Shown here: one piece after another, positions 19,966-29,700 of the stretch
How the letters are laid out: each line of letters starts with the position of its first letter
How positions within the stretch are numbered: the stretch's first letter is position 1
NCBI GenBank assembly: GCA_913063325.1
Contig: CAJXYE010000016.1
Span: forward strand, 1 to 64,000
DNA length: 64,000 nt
DNA from: an uncultured Colwellia sp.
GTDB taxonomy: Bacteria; Pseudomonadota; Gammaproteobacteria; Enterobacterales; Alteromonadaceae
Direction: 5' to 3'
Translations under genes and position numbers: made by a program
Notes under the pieces: generated by a model
Told to the model about the DNA's origin: nothing
The model's input: the letters and a program-made list of their open reading frames with translations, nothing else
The model's database searches: none

Positions 19966-19970
19966 AACAC
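19954..19970. promoter_or_regulatory. Zur operator
   Basis: GTGTTATATTATAACAC is a perfect 17-bp palindrome containing the gammaproteobacterial Zur core GTTATAnTATAAC. It covers the -10 region before a small cysteine protein and a His-rich TonB receptor, the typical place for repression when zinc is plentiful. Confidence 0.88.
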
Positions 19971-19972
19971 TT

Positions 19973-20290
19973 ATGAGTTGTATTATTTCGCGAAGCAAGT
20001 TTAAGAGTCGACAGGTTAGGCAGAGTGTTTTAACACTACTGCTTTTTTGCGCTAGCTTTTTTGCGCATAGTGAACATTATGCCCAAGTTGAGTTTGAGTT
20101 GTTTTCCACATTCGAACAGCATGACTGCTACTTATGCCAACACGGTATCGACTCTTCACCCAGCGCTATTGCACTATACCCAGTATCCATCGGTATAATA
20201 AATATTGATGAAAGTCGCATTACTAACTTAGTGCATATTTTATCTGCTTATGTTTCCCCTCAGTTGAGAGCGCCACCAAAGGCGCTATAG
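19973..20290 (+). CDS. Small secreted cysteine/histidine protein in the Zur unit
   Basis: This 105-residue protein has a basic N-terminus, a hydrophobic stretch (SVLTLLLFCASFFAHSEH) that looks like a signal peptide, and a short HDCYLCQHGID motif with two cysteines and nearby histidines suited to binding zinc. I do not recognise a firm family. Similar small periplasmic proteins, some called zinc chaperones, precede zinc TonB receptors in marine gammaproteobacteria (from memory, unverified). I chose ATG 19973; a start at 19934 would place the N-terminus upstream of the promoter and inside the Zur box. No Shine-Dalgarno is visible, so the mRNA may be leaderless. It is 29 bases before the receptor gene. 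Confidence 0.65.
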   Translation: MSCIISRSKFKSRQVRQSVLTLLLFCASFFAHSEHYAQVEFELFSTFEQHDCYLCQHGIDSSPSAIALYPVSIGIINIDESRITNLVHILSAYVSPQLRAPPKAL

Positions 20291-20319
20291 TTCTAACCTT
20301 TTTTCATGTTTTTAGTGAA

Positions 20320-22926
20320 GTGCTTAATCAGATTAAGTACTTCAGCTCGGTTGTTTTCCTGCGAATAAACGCGCAGTGTGAGCAATATTTCCATATGTTT
20401 TCGGAAACTAGTTTAATGTCTTTGTTTTTATCTCAAAATAGTATTTCTGCTCAAGAAAAGTCGCCTTTAAAAAAAATAGTTAATGCCAGTGCCTTCGGTG
20501 CAATTGTCACCGTTTTATGTTTTAGTTCAAGTGCTTTTGCTCATCAAATATCGGGGACAGTGCTTAATAAAAAAGGACAACCTATTACCAATGCTTTAAT
20601 CGAGCTAGGTAGAGATTTACAGAAAATCCGCACGAACTCTCAAGGTGTATTTAGTTTTACCGATGTTAAAAAAGGAGCCTTTGAGCTTCATATTAGCGCT
20701 AAAAATTATGGGCACAGTAACCAACAAGTTGTTGTTAAAGGTGATATCAAAGACTTGGGTTTTGTTTTGTCTAGATCTGTAATGGAAGTGATAGATGTGC
20801 ATGCAACACCTTTGCACAGTTCTTCAATAGAATCAGCACTGCCCATCAATGTGCTCAGTGCAGATGAGTTGAAAATGAAACAAGCAGCGACTTTAGGGGA
20901 AACCTTGAAACACGAAGTCGGCGTACACTCTAGTTATTATGGCCCCGTTGCCAGCACTCCCATCATTAGAGGATTGGATGGTCCAAGAGTACTGATCACT
21001 CAAAATGGCTTAGATGTTGGTGATGCCTCTCGTGTTGGGCCTGACCATGTGGTAGCCACTGAAACTAGCACGGCAACTCAAATAGAAGTTTTGCGTGGCC
21101 CTGCAACACTTTTTTATGGCAGTGGTGCTATTGGTGGTGTGGTTAACGTCGTTGATAATCGTGTGCCAACGAGCAGTGAGGACCAAATTGATTATTTGTT
21201 ACAGTATAACGATGTTTCTAATGAACAGCAGGCATCAGTTAATATTCAAACGGGTACAGAAAATGTCGCTTTTCACTTTGATGGTTTCTGGCGAGACTCT
21301 AAAGATTACAAACTTGCAGGAGAGGCAGACATACATGAAGAAGAGCATGAAGAAGAGCATGAAGATCATGCTGACGAAGACCATGAAGAACATAGCGATA
21401 CTCGTTTAGAAAATAGTGCCAGTACCGCAAGTGGTGCAACACTGGGTTCAAGCTACTTACTTGAAGATGGTTTTATTGGTTTTTCATATGGCTTTATGAA
21501 TCGAGAGTACGGTATCCCTGGGCATAGTCATACAGAAGAGCATGATGATGAACTCTCGCACAATTTAGTTGATGAGCACGATGAAGGTGTTTATGCCAAA
21601 ATGCAGCAAGATAGATGGCAGGTACTTGGTGAATATAATTTTGAACAACAATTTATCAGCAAGGTAGCAACAAAATTCTCTTATAGTGATTATCAGCATC
21701 AAGAAATCGAGTCAGGTTTAGTCGGTACCACGTTTACAAATAAGAGTACTGAAGCACGTATTGACCTATTTCACCAGAATACAGCAGGATGGCAGGGAGC
21801 ATGGACTGTGCACTATAAAGCATCAGACTTTAAGGCATTGGGAGAAGAGGCTTTCTCGCCACCGGCTAAATCAGAAATGTTTGCTGTTGCTTGGTTAGAA
21901 GAAAGACATTTTGGTCCTGTGTTATTGCAATTAGGCGCTAGGATAGAGCAAGTGAATATAAATGCCGAAGAAAGTTTAATTGGCTTTGAAGATTCTCATG
22001 ATGATCAGCATGAATCACTGACAGAGCCTTCGCATAATGAGCACCATGAAACACTCGTTTCGTTTGATCAACAATCATTTACACCAATAAGTGCTTCAGC
22101 GGGATTAGTATGGGATTACCAATCAGGGTATAACTTAGGGCTTTCACTGGCATTATCTCAACGAGCAGCTTCTTCTGGTGAACTTTTTTCATTTGGTCCA
22201 CATATAGGAACAAATACTTTTGAAGTCGGCGCTATGTTTGATGTTCATCAAGAGGGAGATGAAATTCATGTAGAGTTAGCGGAGCAAGCACCAAGTGTTG
22301 AAACCTCACTTAATTTTGACTTAACGCTTCGTAAATTTAATGGTGACTTTGGTTATGTCATTAGTGCTTTTTATAATCGTATTGATGATTATTATTATCA
22401 GCAAGACACGGGTTTATCTTTTGTCGAAGAGCACGACCATACGGATGAGCACGAGGGCGAAACTGGCTTACCAATATTAGTGTATCAACAAAATGATGTT
22501 GAAATGTACGGCGGTGAAGCTGAGCTTATCTATCAAGTCTCATCAGCTTTTAAGACGAGTTTATTTGCTGATTATATTCGAGCAAAGCTAGTGAATGAGG
22601 ACGAAAATAGCAACTTACCTAGGATCCCACCTATGCGCCTTGGCGCTATTATCAACTATCAAGCAGATAGTTTTGATAGTGAGCTAAGTGTGAGTCATTA
22701 CTTTGATCAGGATGACATTGCTGAGCTAGAAACGAGCACAGATAGTTATACTATGGTTGATGCACATGTTAATTATTATATTGACGGTATTGGTGATGAC
22801 CTAGTTATCTATTTGAAGGGACAAAACTTAACTAATGAGCATGCTAGAGTGCATTCTTCTTTTCTAAAAGATGTGGCGCCACTGCCAGGGCGTAATTTTA
22901 GTCTGGGTATCCGAGGAAGTTTTTAA
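20320..22926 (+). CDS. TonB-dependent outer-membrane receptor, probably for zinc (ZnuD-like)
   Basis: This protein of up to 868 residues has a signal peptide ending at SSSAFA (residue 74 from GTG 20320), a carboxypeptidase-regulatory-like domain (about 76-150), a plug domain (RGLDGPRVLITQNGLDVGD, EVLRGPATLFYGSGAIGGVVN) and a 22-stranded barrel ending in NFSLGIRGSF. Several extracellular loops are full of His, Asp and Glu, mainly near residues 338-362, 403-420, 565-590 and 705-715, as in the zinc receptor ZnuD. The Zur box upstream supports zinc uptake. The start is uncertain: ATG 20395 or 20416 would give a more usual leader length. Energy would come from TonB-ExbBD encoded elsewhere. Confidence 0.88.
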   Translation: MLNQIKYFSSVVFLRINAQCEQYFHMFSETSLMSLFLSQNSISAQEKSPLKKIVNASAFGAIVTVLCFSSSAFAHQISGTVLNKKGQPITNALIELGRDLQKIRTNSQGVFSFTDVKKGAFELHISAKNYGHSNQQVVVKGDIKDLGFVLSRSVMEVIDVHATPLHSSSIESALPINVLSADELKMKQAATLGETLKHEVGVHSSYYGPVASTPIIRGLDGPRVLITQNGLDVGDASRVGPDHVVATETSTATQIEVLRGPATLFYGSGAIGGVVNVVDNRVPTSSEDQIDYLLQYNDVSNEQQASVNIQTGTENVAFHFDGFWRDSKDYKLAGEADIHEEEHEEEHEDHADEDHEEHSDTRLENSASTASGATLGSSYLLEDGFIGFSYGFMNREYGIPGHSHTEEHDDELSHNLVDEHDEGVYAKMQQDRWQVLGEYNFEQQFISKVATKFSYSDYQHQEIESGLVGTTFTNKSTEARIDLFHQNTAGWQGAWTVHYKASDFKALGEEAFSPPAKSEMFAVAWLEERHFGPVLLQLGARIEQVNINAEESLIGFEDSHDDQHESLTEPSHNEHHETLVSFDQQSFTPISASAGLVWDYQSGYNLGLSLALSQRAASSGELFSFGPHIGTNTFEVGAMFDVHQEGDEIHVELAEQAPSVETSLNFDLTLRKFNGDFGYVISAFYNRIDDYYYQQDTGLSFVEEHDHTDEHEGETGLPILVYQQNDVEMYGGEAELIYQVSSAFKTSLFADYIRAKLVNEDENSNLPRIPPMRLGAIINYQADSFDSELSVSHYFDQDDIAELETSTDSYTMVDAHVNYYIDGIGDDLVIYLKGQNLTNEHARVHSSFLKDVAPLPGRNFSLGIRGSF

Positions 22927-22945
22927 TTTATTACACAATAAAAGC

Positions 22946-22979
22946 TAGGTTGCTATTGCTTTGAGGAGATAGCAACCTA
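22946..22979. terminator. Hairpin between convergent receptor and binding-protein genes
   Basis: TAGGTTGCTAT and ATAGCAACCTA form an 11-bp stem with a 12-base loop. The T-richness after it is moderate (ATCTATATTTTC), so it is a probable terminator for the receptor gene. Confidence 0.6.
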
Positions 22980-22997
22980 ATCTATATTTTCAATAGA

Positions 22998-24131
22998 TTA
23001 TTGACAGTTATGCTTATTAGACCTATTGGATTGATGCAATAGGTTTAACATAGAAAAATCATAGTTTTTCTGGCGAGTATACGTTTTAGTAAAACAATAA
23101 AAATTAATATCACCCAAGTTATTTATATCTGTTAAAGGCTCAAATTGCACAAGGTTACTTTGCTCTATAACAGCGTAGGTATGATTAATTTTGTTGTATT
23201 TCTTTTCGGCATCAAAGGGAGAGTGGTTATTAAAATGATCGTAAACCTGAACCAGTAACCAAGCAATATGATAAAACTGCCCTCCAGCAGAAGCACTTAA
23301 TTCTTTAGTTTTTATTTTATTTATTGCATCCGTATTCCAATCAAAACCACCAATAAATATATCTTTGTTTGGCTCTAATCCTAACTCAATGGCGCCATGT
23401 AGAGCTCCTATTGCCATTACATCGGAACTAGCCCAAACCACATCAATACCCTTGTGTCTCAAGTAAAGCTTTTTAAATTTACTCTTCGCATCCTCTGCTG
23501 ACCAATTAGCAATAATATCCTGAACCAATATAACATTATCAATGTCGCTGACTTGGGCTGCAACACCAGTGCTACGTTCTAGAGATTGCAATATTAAGTC
23601 ACCACTTAAGGCAAGAACCTTTAACTTTTTATTTGAGGCTACTGGTTTCTTTTTGGCTTGCTTAATTAGGCTATCAACAAGTAGAGCAGCGCCTTGAGCA
23701 TTCTCAACGTGGTGCTCTGATAACCAATATTTATATTTACCTTGGGGGCGACCTAGCTGTTTATGAGCAGGTAATGTATGAGTATCAGTAAAGTTTGAGT
23801 AAGTAATAAAAGGAATTTGTGCTTGTTCAAGCGAATCAAAATACTTATATGCATTTTGTTTATAGGCATGGAATATCAATAAATCAGGTTTCTTCTGAGC
23901 TAACACTAATTCAGCGAGCACTTCTGCTTGGTATAAGTGGTGTCCTTGACCTTCAACGATAGTTAAGTTGATATTAAGGTCTTTCGCTGCAGCTTTAGCC
24001 ACAGCGTAAGTATTAGACCAATAAGGGGTTAAATCGCGGGTCTGGCTTATATAGGTGACATCAATTGAGTGCACTTTATTAGAAAAAAGACTAATAGCCG
24101 TAATGGCTATAAGTAACAACATGTTTTTCAC
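22998..24131 (-). CDS. Periplasmic binding protein of the sugar (RbsB/type 1) family
   Basis: This 377-residue protein begins with a signal peptide (MLLLIAITAISLFSNKVHS) and has the two-lobed type 1 periplasmic-binding fold. Visible marks are DVTYISQTRDLTPYW at the first strand, the hinge-region AQGAALLVDSLI, and WASSDVMAIGALHGAIELG and FIGGFDWNTDAI in the second lobe, typical of ribose/galactose-type proteins. No permease or ATPase genes adjoin it, so it may instead feed a chemoreceptor or a sensor kinase, as some orphan binding proteins do. The ligand cannot be read from sequence. Downstream lies the duplicated tail of cvfB. Confidence 0.8.
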   Translation of the reverse strand: MKNMLLLIAITAISLFSNKVHSIDVTYISQTRDLTPYWSNTYAVAKAAAKDLNINLTIVEGQGHHLYQAEVLAELVLAQKKPDLLIFHAYKQNAYKYFDSLEQAQIPFITYSNFTDTHTLPAHKQLGRPQGKYKYWLSEHHVENAQGAALLVDSLIKQAKKKPVASNKKLKVLALSGDLILQSLERSTGVAAQVSDIDNVILVQDIIANWSAEDAKSKFKKLYLRHKGIDVVWASSDVMAIGALHGAIELGLEPNKDIFIGGFDWNTDAINKIKTKELSASAGGQFYHIAWLLVQVYDHFNNHSPFDAEKKYNKINHTYAVIEQSNLVQFEPLTDINNLGDINFYCFTKTYTRQKNYDFSMLNLLHQSNRSNKHNCQ

Positions 24132-24156
24132 AATGAGAACTCTTTAATATTTTGAC

Positions 24157-24246
24157 ACTAATTTTATACCATCTGTAACAATGGCGACTTTCCCTTTTTA
24201 GTATATTCCCTACTGTCGCTTTAAAAGTCTTCTTGCGAACACCTTA
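24157..24246 (-). pseudogene. Decayed tandem copy of the 3' end of cvfB
   Basis: This stretch repeats 24256-24345, the last 30 codons of cvfB, at an offset of 99 bases and roughly 80 percent identity. On the minus strand it reads GVRKKTFKATVGNILK, then shifts frame by about one base, after which VAIVTDGIKLV follows, against VSKKTFKATVGNLLK and IVIVKEGIKLV in cvfB. It has no start and cannot make a protein. It is the trace of a short tandem duplication immediately after the cvfB stop. Confidence 0.85.
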
Positions 24247-24251
24247 AAATC

Positions 24252-25106
24252 TTAGACTAATTTTATACCCTCTTTAACAATGACAATTTTTCCATTTTTT
24301 AGTAAATTCCCAACTGTCGCTTTAAACGTCTTTTTACTAACACCTAAAGTTCTTTGGATTAATTCTGGAGCGCTTTTATCATTCAATGGGGTAATGCCAC
24401 CACGGTCTGCTATGTGCGCTAATAATTTTTCAGAGAAGTCATTGACCTTATTTTTACTACCGCGCGTTAACAGAAGATCTAAACGGCCATCTTCACGTAC
24501 TTGCTTAATATAACCTGGAATTTTTTTTCCAACGCGAAGATGTTGAAAAATTTCATTGTCGTAAAGTAAGCCCCAATGCAGATCATTAACAATAGCTTTG
24601 AAACCTAAATCAGTTTTACCACCAATAACTAAGTTTACTTTATCGCCTTGTTGGTATTCTGCCGGCCAAATATCAAGAAACTTATCTATCTTACTTGAGG
24701 CAGCAATACGATTAGTAAGTTGATCGATAAATACTCTAACGAGATAATACTTACCCACTTCCATTTCAGAATGTTGTTGATTGAAAGGCACTAATAAATC
24801 TTTAGGTAAGCCCCAATCAAGGAACGCACCAATTTTATTTACTTGTACAACTTTTAAAGAAACAAATTCACCTACTTGGGCTAAAGGTGTTGTCGTTGTA
24901 GCAATAAGTCTCTCTGCGGAGTCTAGGTAAAGGAACACCTTAATTTTCTCACCAACTTTACAGTCCTCGGGAAGGTCACGTTGAGGTAATAAGATCTCAC
25001 CTAACTCACCACCGTCAAGGTATGCGCCTTTGTCGAGTATAGCAACAATGTTGAGTAGGTTAAATTTACCAAGGGTTGCTTGAGCTGTATTTTGAGAATC
25101 TGTCAT
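24252..25106 (-). CDS. cvfB: CvfB/YitL-family S1 RNA-binding protein
   Basis: This 284-residue protein matches the CvfB family: tandem S1-like OB folds (about residues 10-70, 75-140 and 150-215, with KIGAFLDWGLPKDLLVPF in the second) followed by a winged-helix C-terminus (GVSKKTFKATVGNLLKNGK). Family members bind RNA and affect expression of virulence or metabolic genes in Gram-positive bacteria; the role in gammaproteobacteria is not established. The gene is divergent from the efflux operon. A broken copy of its last 90 bases follows it. Confidence 0.85.
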   Translation of the reverse strand: MTDSQNTAQATLGKFNLLNIVAILDKGAYLDGGELGEILLPQRDLPEDCKVGEKIKVFLYLDSAERLIATTTTPLAQVGEFVSLKVVQVNKIGAFLDWGLPKDLLVPFNQQHSEMEVGKYYLVRVFIDQLTNRIAASSKIDKFLDIWPAEYQQGDKVNLVIGGKTDLGFKAIVNDLHWGLLYDNEIFQHLRVGKKIPGYIKQVREDGRLDLLLTRGSKNKVNDFSEKLLAHIADRGGITPLNDKSAPELIQRTLGVSKKTFKATVGNLLKNGKIVIVKEGIKLV

Positions 25107-25403
25107 GGAAAAAGCCGTGGAAAAAATTTTTCTTATTATACCGTATTCAAAAAGTTATACCCACTGATTTCAATTCGAATATTATTTACTGAGTACGATG
25201 TTTGTTTAAACAATAAAGAAGTAAACGGCTTAATACGTTGTTGAAATAACTAATCACAAAAACTTTATAATTGAACGTAAGTTGATATAAAAACCACCTT
25301 CAATTAATTTTTTTGTAATGTCATGTAAAATAACAAGTTAATAAATTTAATTGCGCAGCTCGATGTTTATTGCTTTATTCGACATGTATTTTGTAATAAC
25401 GAG

Positions 25404-25442
25404 TTACATCTTTGTAAACACTTGTAACCAATAATTGGTTAC
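25404..25442. promoter_or_regulatory. Operator candidate upstream of the RND efflux operon
   Basis: GTAACCAATAATTGGTTAC (25424-25442) is a perfect 19-bp palindrome. Just before it lie TTACATCTTTGTA (25404-25416) and two TTGTAA copies 11 bases apart, the spacing used by OmpR/PhoB-type regulators. The site is about 90-130 bases before the adaptor gene in a 427-base divergent gap that otherwise shows no gene. Confidence 0.5.
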
Positions 25443-25533
25443 CCTAGCATTAATAAAATAAAGATAAATTTGCGAGCAATAAAGCGTTCAGCAAATAAAA
25501 AATATAAAAATTTTAAAGCATAAAGGATTAAAA

Positions 25534-26766
25534 GTGGCCACTAAAAAACAAATTATTATACCCATCGTTATGTTAGCTGCAGGCGTTGCAGCCATGGTTG
25601 GTTTTTCTAGTATGAAGAAACCGCCAGAAGAAAAAGAGAAAGTTGATAATACTCCTATCGTCGCTGTTGAAAACATATCTGTTGCACCAATGACGCTAGA
25701 AGTAGACTCTTACGGCATGGTAAAACCTAAGTATGAAACAGAATTAGTCGCTCAAGTTAATGGTGAAATTGTTGAGTTGAGTGCTATTTTTGTTCGTGGT
25801 GGTTTTGTTAAACAAGATCAACTATTAGCACGTATTGATCCGAGTGATTATCATGCTGCGCTAATTGATGCTCAAGCCTCAATGGCAACTGCACGAGCAG
25901 CTTTAGAGAAAGAAGTAGCTCAAGGTAAAGTGGCAGAACGTGAATGGACGAAAATTGAAAATAGTTCACCGACAGAGCTAAGTTTACGTAAACCACAATT
26001 AGCGCAAGAATTAGCACGAGTGAAAGCCGCACAAGCTTCGGTTTTACGTGCCGAGCGTAATTTAGAGCGTACCGAAATTCGCGCACCTTATGATGCCATG
26101 ATCGAGAGTCGTAATATTGGCTTGGGCTCCTTTGTCAGTGTTGGTAGTAAAATGGGTCATGTTTTGGGCACTGCCATTGCAGAAATTCGCTTACCTGTTG
26201 CCGATAATCAATTAGCCTTTTTAGTTAAAAATGAGTCCAGTAAAGCAGGTGTTAATGCTCAAGTTAATCTTATTGGCACTTATGCCGGACAAGACACCCT
26301 GTGGCAAGCAAAAATAGCGCGCAGTGAGGGGGTTGTTGATAACAAAAGCCGTATGAGTTATCTCGTTGCTGAAATTAATGACCCTTATCTGTTAAATAGT
26401 TTAAGTGATAGCAGCGATGCACCGTTACGGTTTGGTAGTTATGTTAATGCTAAAATTATGGGCTATGACATCAGCCAAGCCACCTTAGTACCTCGTTTTT
26501 TAGTGGTCAATGGTAAGGTAGCTATCTTAGATAGTGAGTCAAAATTACATTATGCAACCATTGATATTGTTCGTCAGCAAGGCAGTCATGTAGTTGTAGC
26601 TAACGGTTTAGCTGATGGCGACCAATTGATTGTCTCTGCGCTTGATTACCCTGTTGACGGTATGAAATTAGCGTTAGCAAGTGATGAAAGCCAGTTGGAA
26701 GAAAAAGAGCTTGAAGTTGAGCAAGGTGAAACTCAAATGGCAAATAATAAAGAGTCAGGGGAATAG
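25534..26766 (+). CDS. RND efflux periplasmic adaptor (membrane fusion protein)
   Basis: This 410-residue HlyD-type adaptor begins at GTG with AAGGA upstream. It has an N-terminal membrane anchor (IIIPIVMLAAGVAAMVGF), a lipoyl/barrel-sandwich half (VAQVNGEIVELSAIFVRGGF), an alpha-helical hairpin (about residues 105-175), the second lipoyl half (TEIRAPYDAMIESRNIGLGS) and beta-barrel domains. It links the inner-membrane pump to an outer-membrane channel. The pump gene follows after two bases, so they form one operon. No TolC-like gene is adjacent. Confidence 0.92.
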   Translation: MATKKQIIIPIVMLAAGVAAMVGFSSMKKPPEEKEKVDNTPIVAVENISVAPMTLEVDSYGMVKPKYETELVAQVNGEIVELSAIFVRGGFVKQDQLLARIDPSDYHAALIDAQASMATARAALEKEVAQGKVAEREWTKIENSSPTELSLRKPQLAQELARVKAAQASVLRAERNLERTEIRAPYDAMIESRNIGLGSFVSVGSKMGHVLGTAIAEIRLPVADNQLAFLVKNESSKAGVNAQVNLIGTYAGQDTLWQAKIARSEGVVDNKSRMSYLVAEINDPYLLNSLSDSSDAPLRFGSYVNAKIMGYDISQATLVPRFLVVNGKVAILDSESKLHYATIDIVRQQGSHVVVANGLADGDQLIVSALDYPVDGMKLALASDESQLEEKELEVEQGETQMANNKESGE

Positions 26767-26768
26767 AA

Positions 26769-29700
26769 ATGAGCTCTCATGACCAGACTAATGAACAAAG
26801 CAGTAATGAGCAAAATGATAGAGAAAATTTGAATAGACCTCATGACGATATCGATACCCATAAAGGTATTATTGCTTGGTTTGCGCGTAATAGTATTGCC
26901 GCAAATTTACTGATGGTTTTTATCTTGATTGGTGGCGGTTTGACGGCACTAACCATTAATAAACAAATGTTTCCTCAGTTAGAATTTAACTGGATTTCAT
27001 ATGCTGCGCCCTATCCTGGAGCTGCACCACAAGAGGTTGAAGAAGGCATTACCATTAAGATTGAAGAAGCGCTTAAATCAGTGCAAGGTCTTAAGCGGGT
27101 GATAACGTATTCTAACCGAAGTTACTCCAACGGTTGGTTTGAAGTTGAGCTTGATTATGATGCCCAAGTTGTACTGGAGGAGGTGAAATCAGCTATTGAT
27201 GCTATTCCAAGTTTTCCTGAAGGCATGGAGCGAATTAAGGTTGAGCGAGAGAAATTTCGCCAAGAAGTGATGTATATTTCACTTTATGGTGATTTAACTA
27301 ATGGCGAGTTGAAAGAGCTTGGCCGTAAAATTCATAATGAAATACAGCAACTGCCAGGCATCAGTATTTCTGAGTTATACAGTGGCTTAGACTATGAAAT
27401 ATCCATTGAAGTGAGTAAAGATAAATTACGTGAATACGGCTTAAGTTTCAGTGATGTCGCTAACGCGGTACGTAGTTTTTCCCGCAATATGTCGGCGGGA
27501 CAGATTCGCGCTGCCAATGGCTATATCAATTTACGGGTGGAAAACCAAGCCTATCGTGGTTTTGAGTTTGAACAAATCCCAGTGGTTACTTTGGAAGATG
27601 GCACCAAAGTCATGTTAGCTGAGGTTGCCACCATCAATGATGGTTTCCAGGAAGGCTTACAATATTCTAAATTTAATGGTGAAAATTCAATCACTATTTT
27701 TATCGGTGCTTCAGAGAATCAAAGTATTACTAAAATAGCCGATATCATGAATCGCTATGTTGAAGATAAAGCATCTATTTTACCTCCAGGAGTTAAGCTA
27801 GAAACTTGGGTTGATATGACTTATTACCTCAATGGCCGTTTGAATATGATGCTCGACAACATGAAAAGTGGTGCGGTATTAGTATTCTTGATGTTGGCGC
27901 TATTTTTACGGGTGCGTTTAGCCTTCTGGGTAATGATGGGCTTACCGGTATGTTTCTTAGGCACGTTATTATTTATGCCGATGGAGTTTATCGGTGTCAG
28001 CATTAATGTTATTAGTTTGTTTGCCTTTATTTTAGTGCTAGGTATTGTTGTTGATGATGCCATCGTTATGGGGGAAAGTGCCCATGATGAAATTGAAGCG
28101 CACGGTCATACTACTGACAATGTTATTCGTGGGGTTAAACGTGTCGCTATGCCGGCCACTTTTGGTGTACTAACCACTATCGCTGTGTTTTTACCCTTCC
28201 TCTTTGGTGAAGGTCCGTCCTCTGCCTTTGGCAAAGCCATTGGTGGGGTGGTGGTTTTATGTCTGATCTTCTCACTGATCGAATCCAAACTTATTTTACC
28301 CGCGCATTTGGTTAAAATGAAGGTGAAAAAATTTAATCCGAAAAACCCACTAGACAGACTTCGTTCCTGGATTGATACTAAGTTAAAAAACTTTATCAAC
28401 AATGTATATCGTCCGGCTTTAGTGCGCTTTATTGAATATCGATATGCAGTGTTAATGTTTTTTATTAGCTTGATGTTAATCAGTGCCGGTTTATTTGGTG
28501 GTGGTTTAATTCGCTATGTTGGCCAACCTAAAATCCCTCATGATTTTCCTCGTATCAGTGTGGACATGAATATTGATGCGTCAGAAGAATCTACTTTAAA
28601 TACCCTACTTAGTATTGAAAGTATTATTCATAAAGTTGATCAGGATATTGAAGCTAAATATGGCAGTTCAATGATCTCTGATATGCAAGTTGATTTGCGT
28701 AGCAGAACTAACGGTCAAGTGATGGTCAAACTCGTTATTCCAAAAGAAAGAGCTATCAATACCTTTGAGCTGGCAGATTTATGGCGTAAGGCAATTCCTG
28801 ACTATCCAGGTGTTAAATCTCTTACTATTAGTGATAATTTGTTTGGCGGTGGCCGAGATGATGGTGATATTGCTTTTAGACTGGAAAGCCAAGATGATGC
28901 TCAGTTACTGGCGGCGGCACAAGAGCTGAAACTTAAACTTAATTCGCTTAAAGGGGTGGGTGATGTTAATGACTCTCGCCAAACCAGTGCTAAAGAAGTG
29001 CAGTTCACATTAAAGCCTTTAGCCTATAGTTTAGGATTAACGCTGGAGAGTATTGCCTCGCAAGTGAGTTATAGCTTTTATGGCTTAGAAGCGCAGCGTA
29101 TTTTACGTGATAGTGAAGAAGTTAAGGTCATGGTACGTTATCCGCTTGAGCAACGCAGCAGTGTTGGTCATGTTGATGATGTCATGATCCAAGCGCCTAA
29201 TGGTGCAGAATTGCCTTTATCTGAGTTAGCTGAAATTATTCTTACCGATGGTGTTACGCGTATTCGTCGTGAAAATGGTAACCGTACTATTAATGTCTGG
29301 GCATCGGTAGATGCTGAGCAGGTTGAACCTTTTGAAGTGGCTAAAGATATCCGTGATAATTTTGTACCACAGTTATTGCGTAAATATCCTTTGGTGAAAA
29401 GTGAAGTGTCGGGACGTATTCAGGAAGAAATGGATGGCGCAGCGGAGCAGTTCCGTGACCTCATGATTTCGATCATGATTATATTTTCACTCTTGGCTAT
29501 TCCATTGAAGTCTTACTCACAAGCACTGATGATCTTGACCGTTATCCCATTTGGTGTCATTGGCGCAGTATTTGGTCATATGATATTAGGTTTAGATTTA
29601 AGTGTCTTGTCCATGTTTGGTATTGCAGCCGCATCGGGCGTGGTAGTGAATGACTCGCTAGTGATGGTGGATTTTGTTAATAAAGCAAGGCAGCGTGGTG

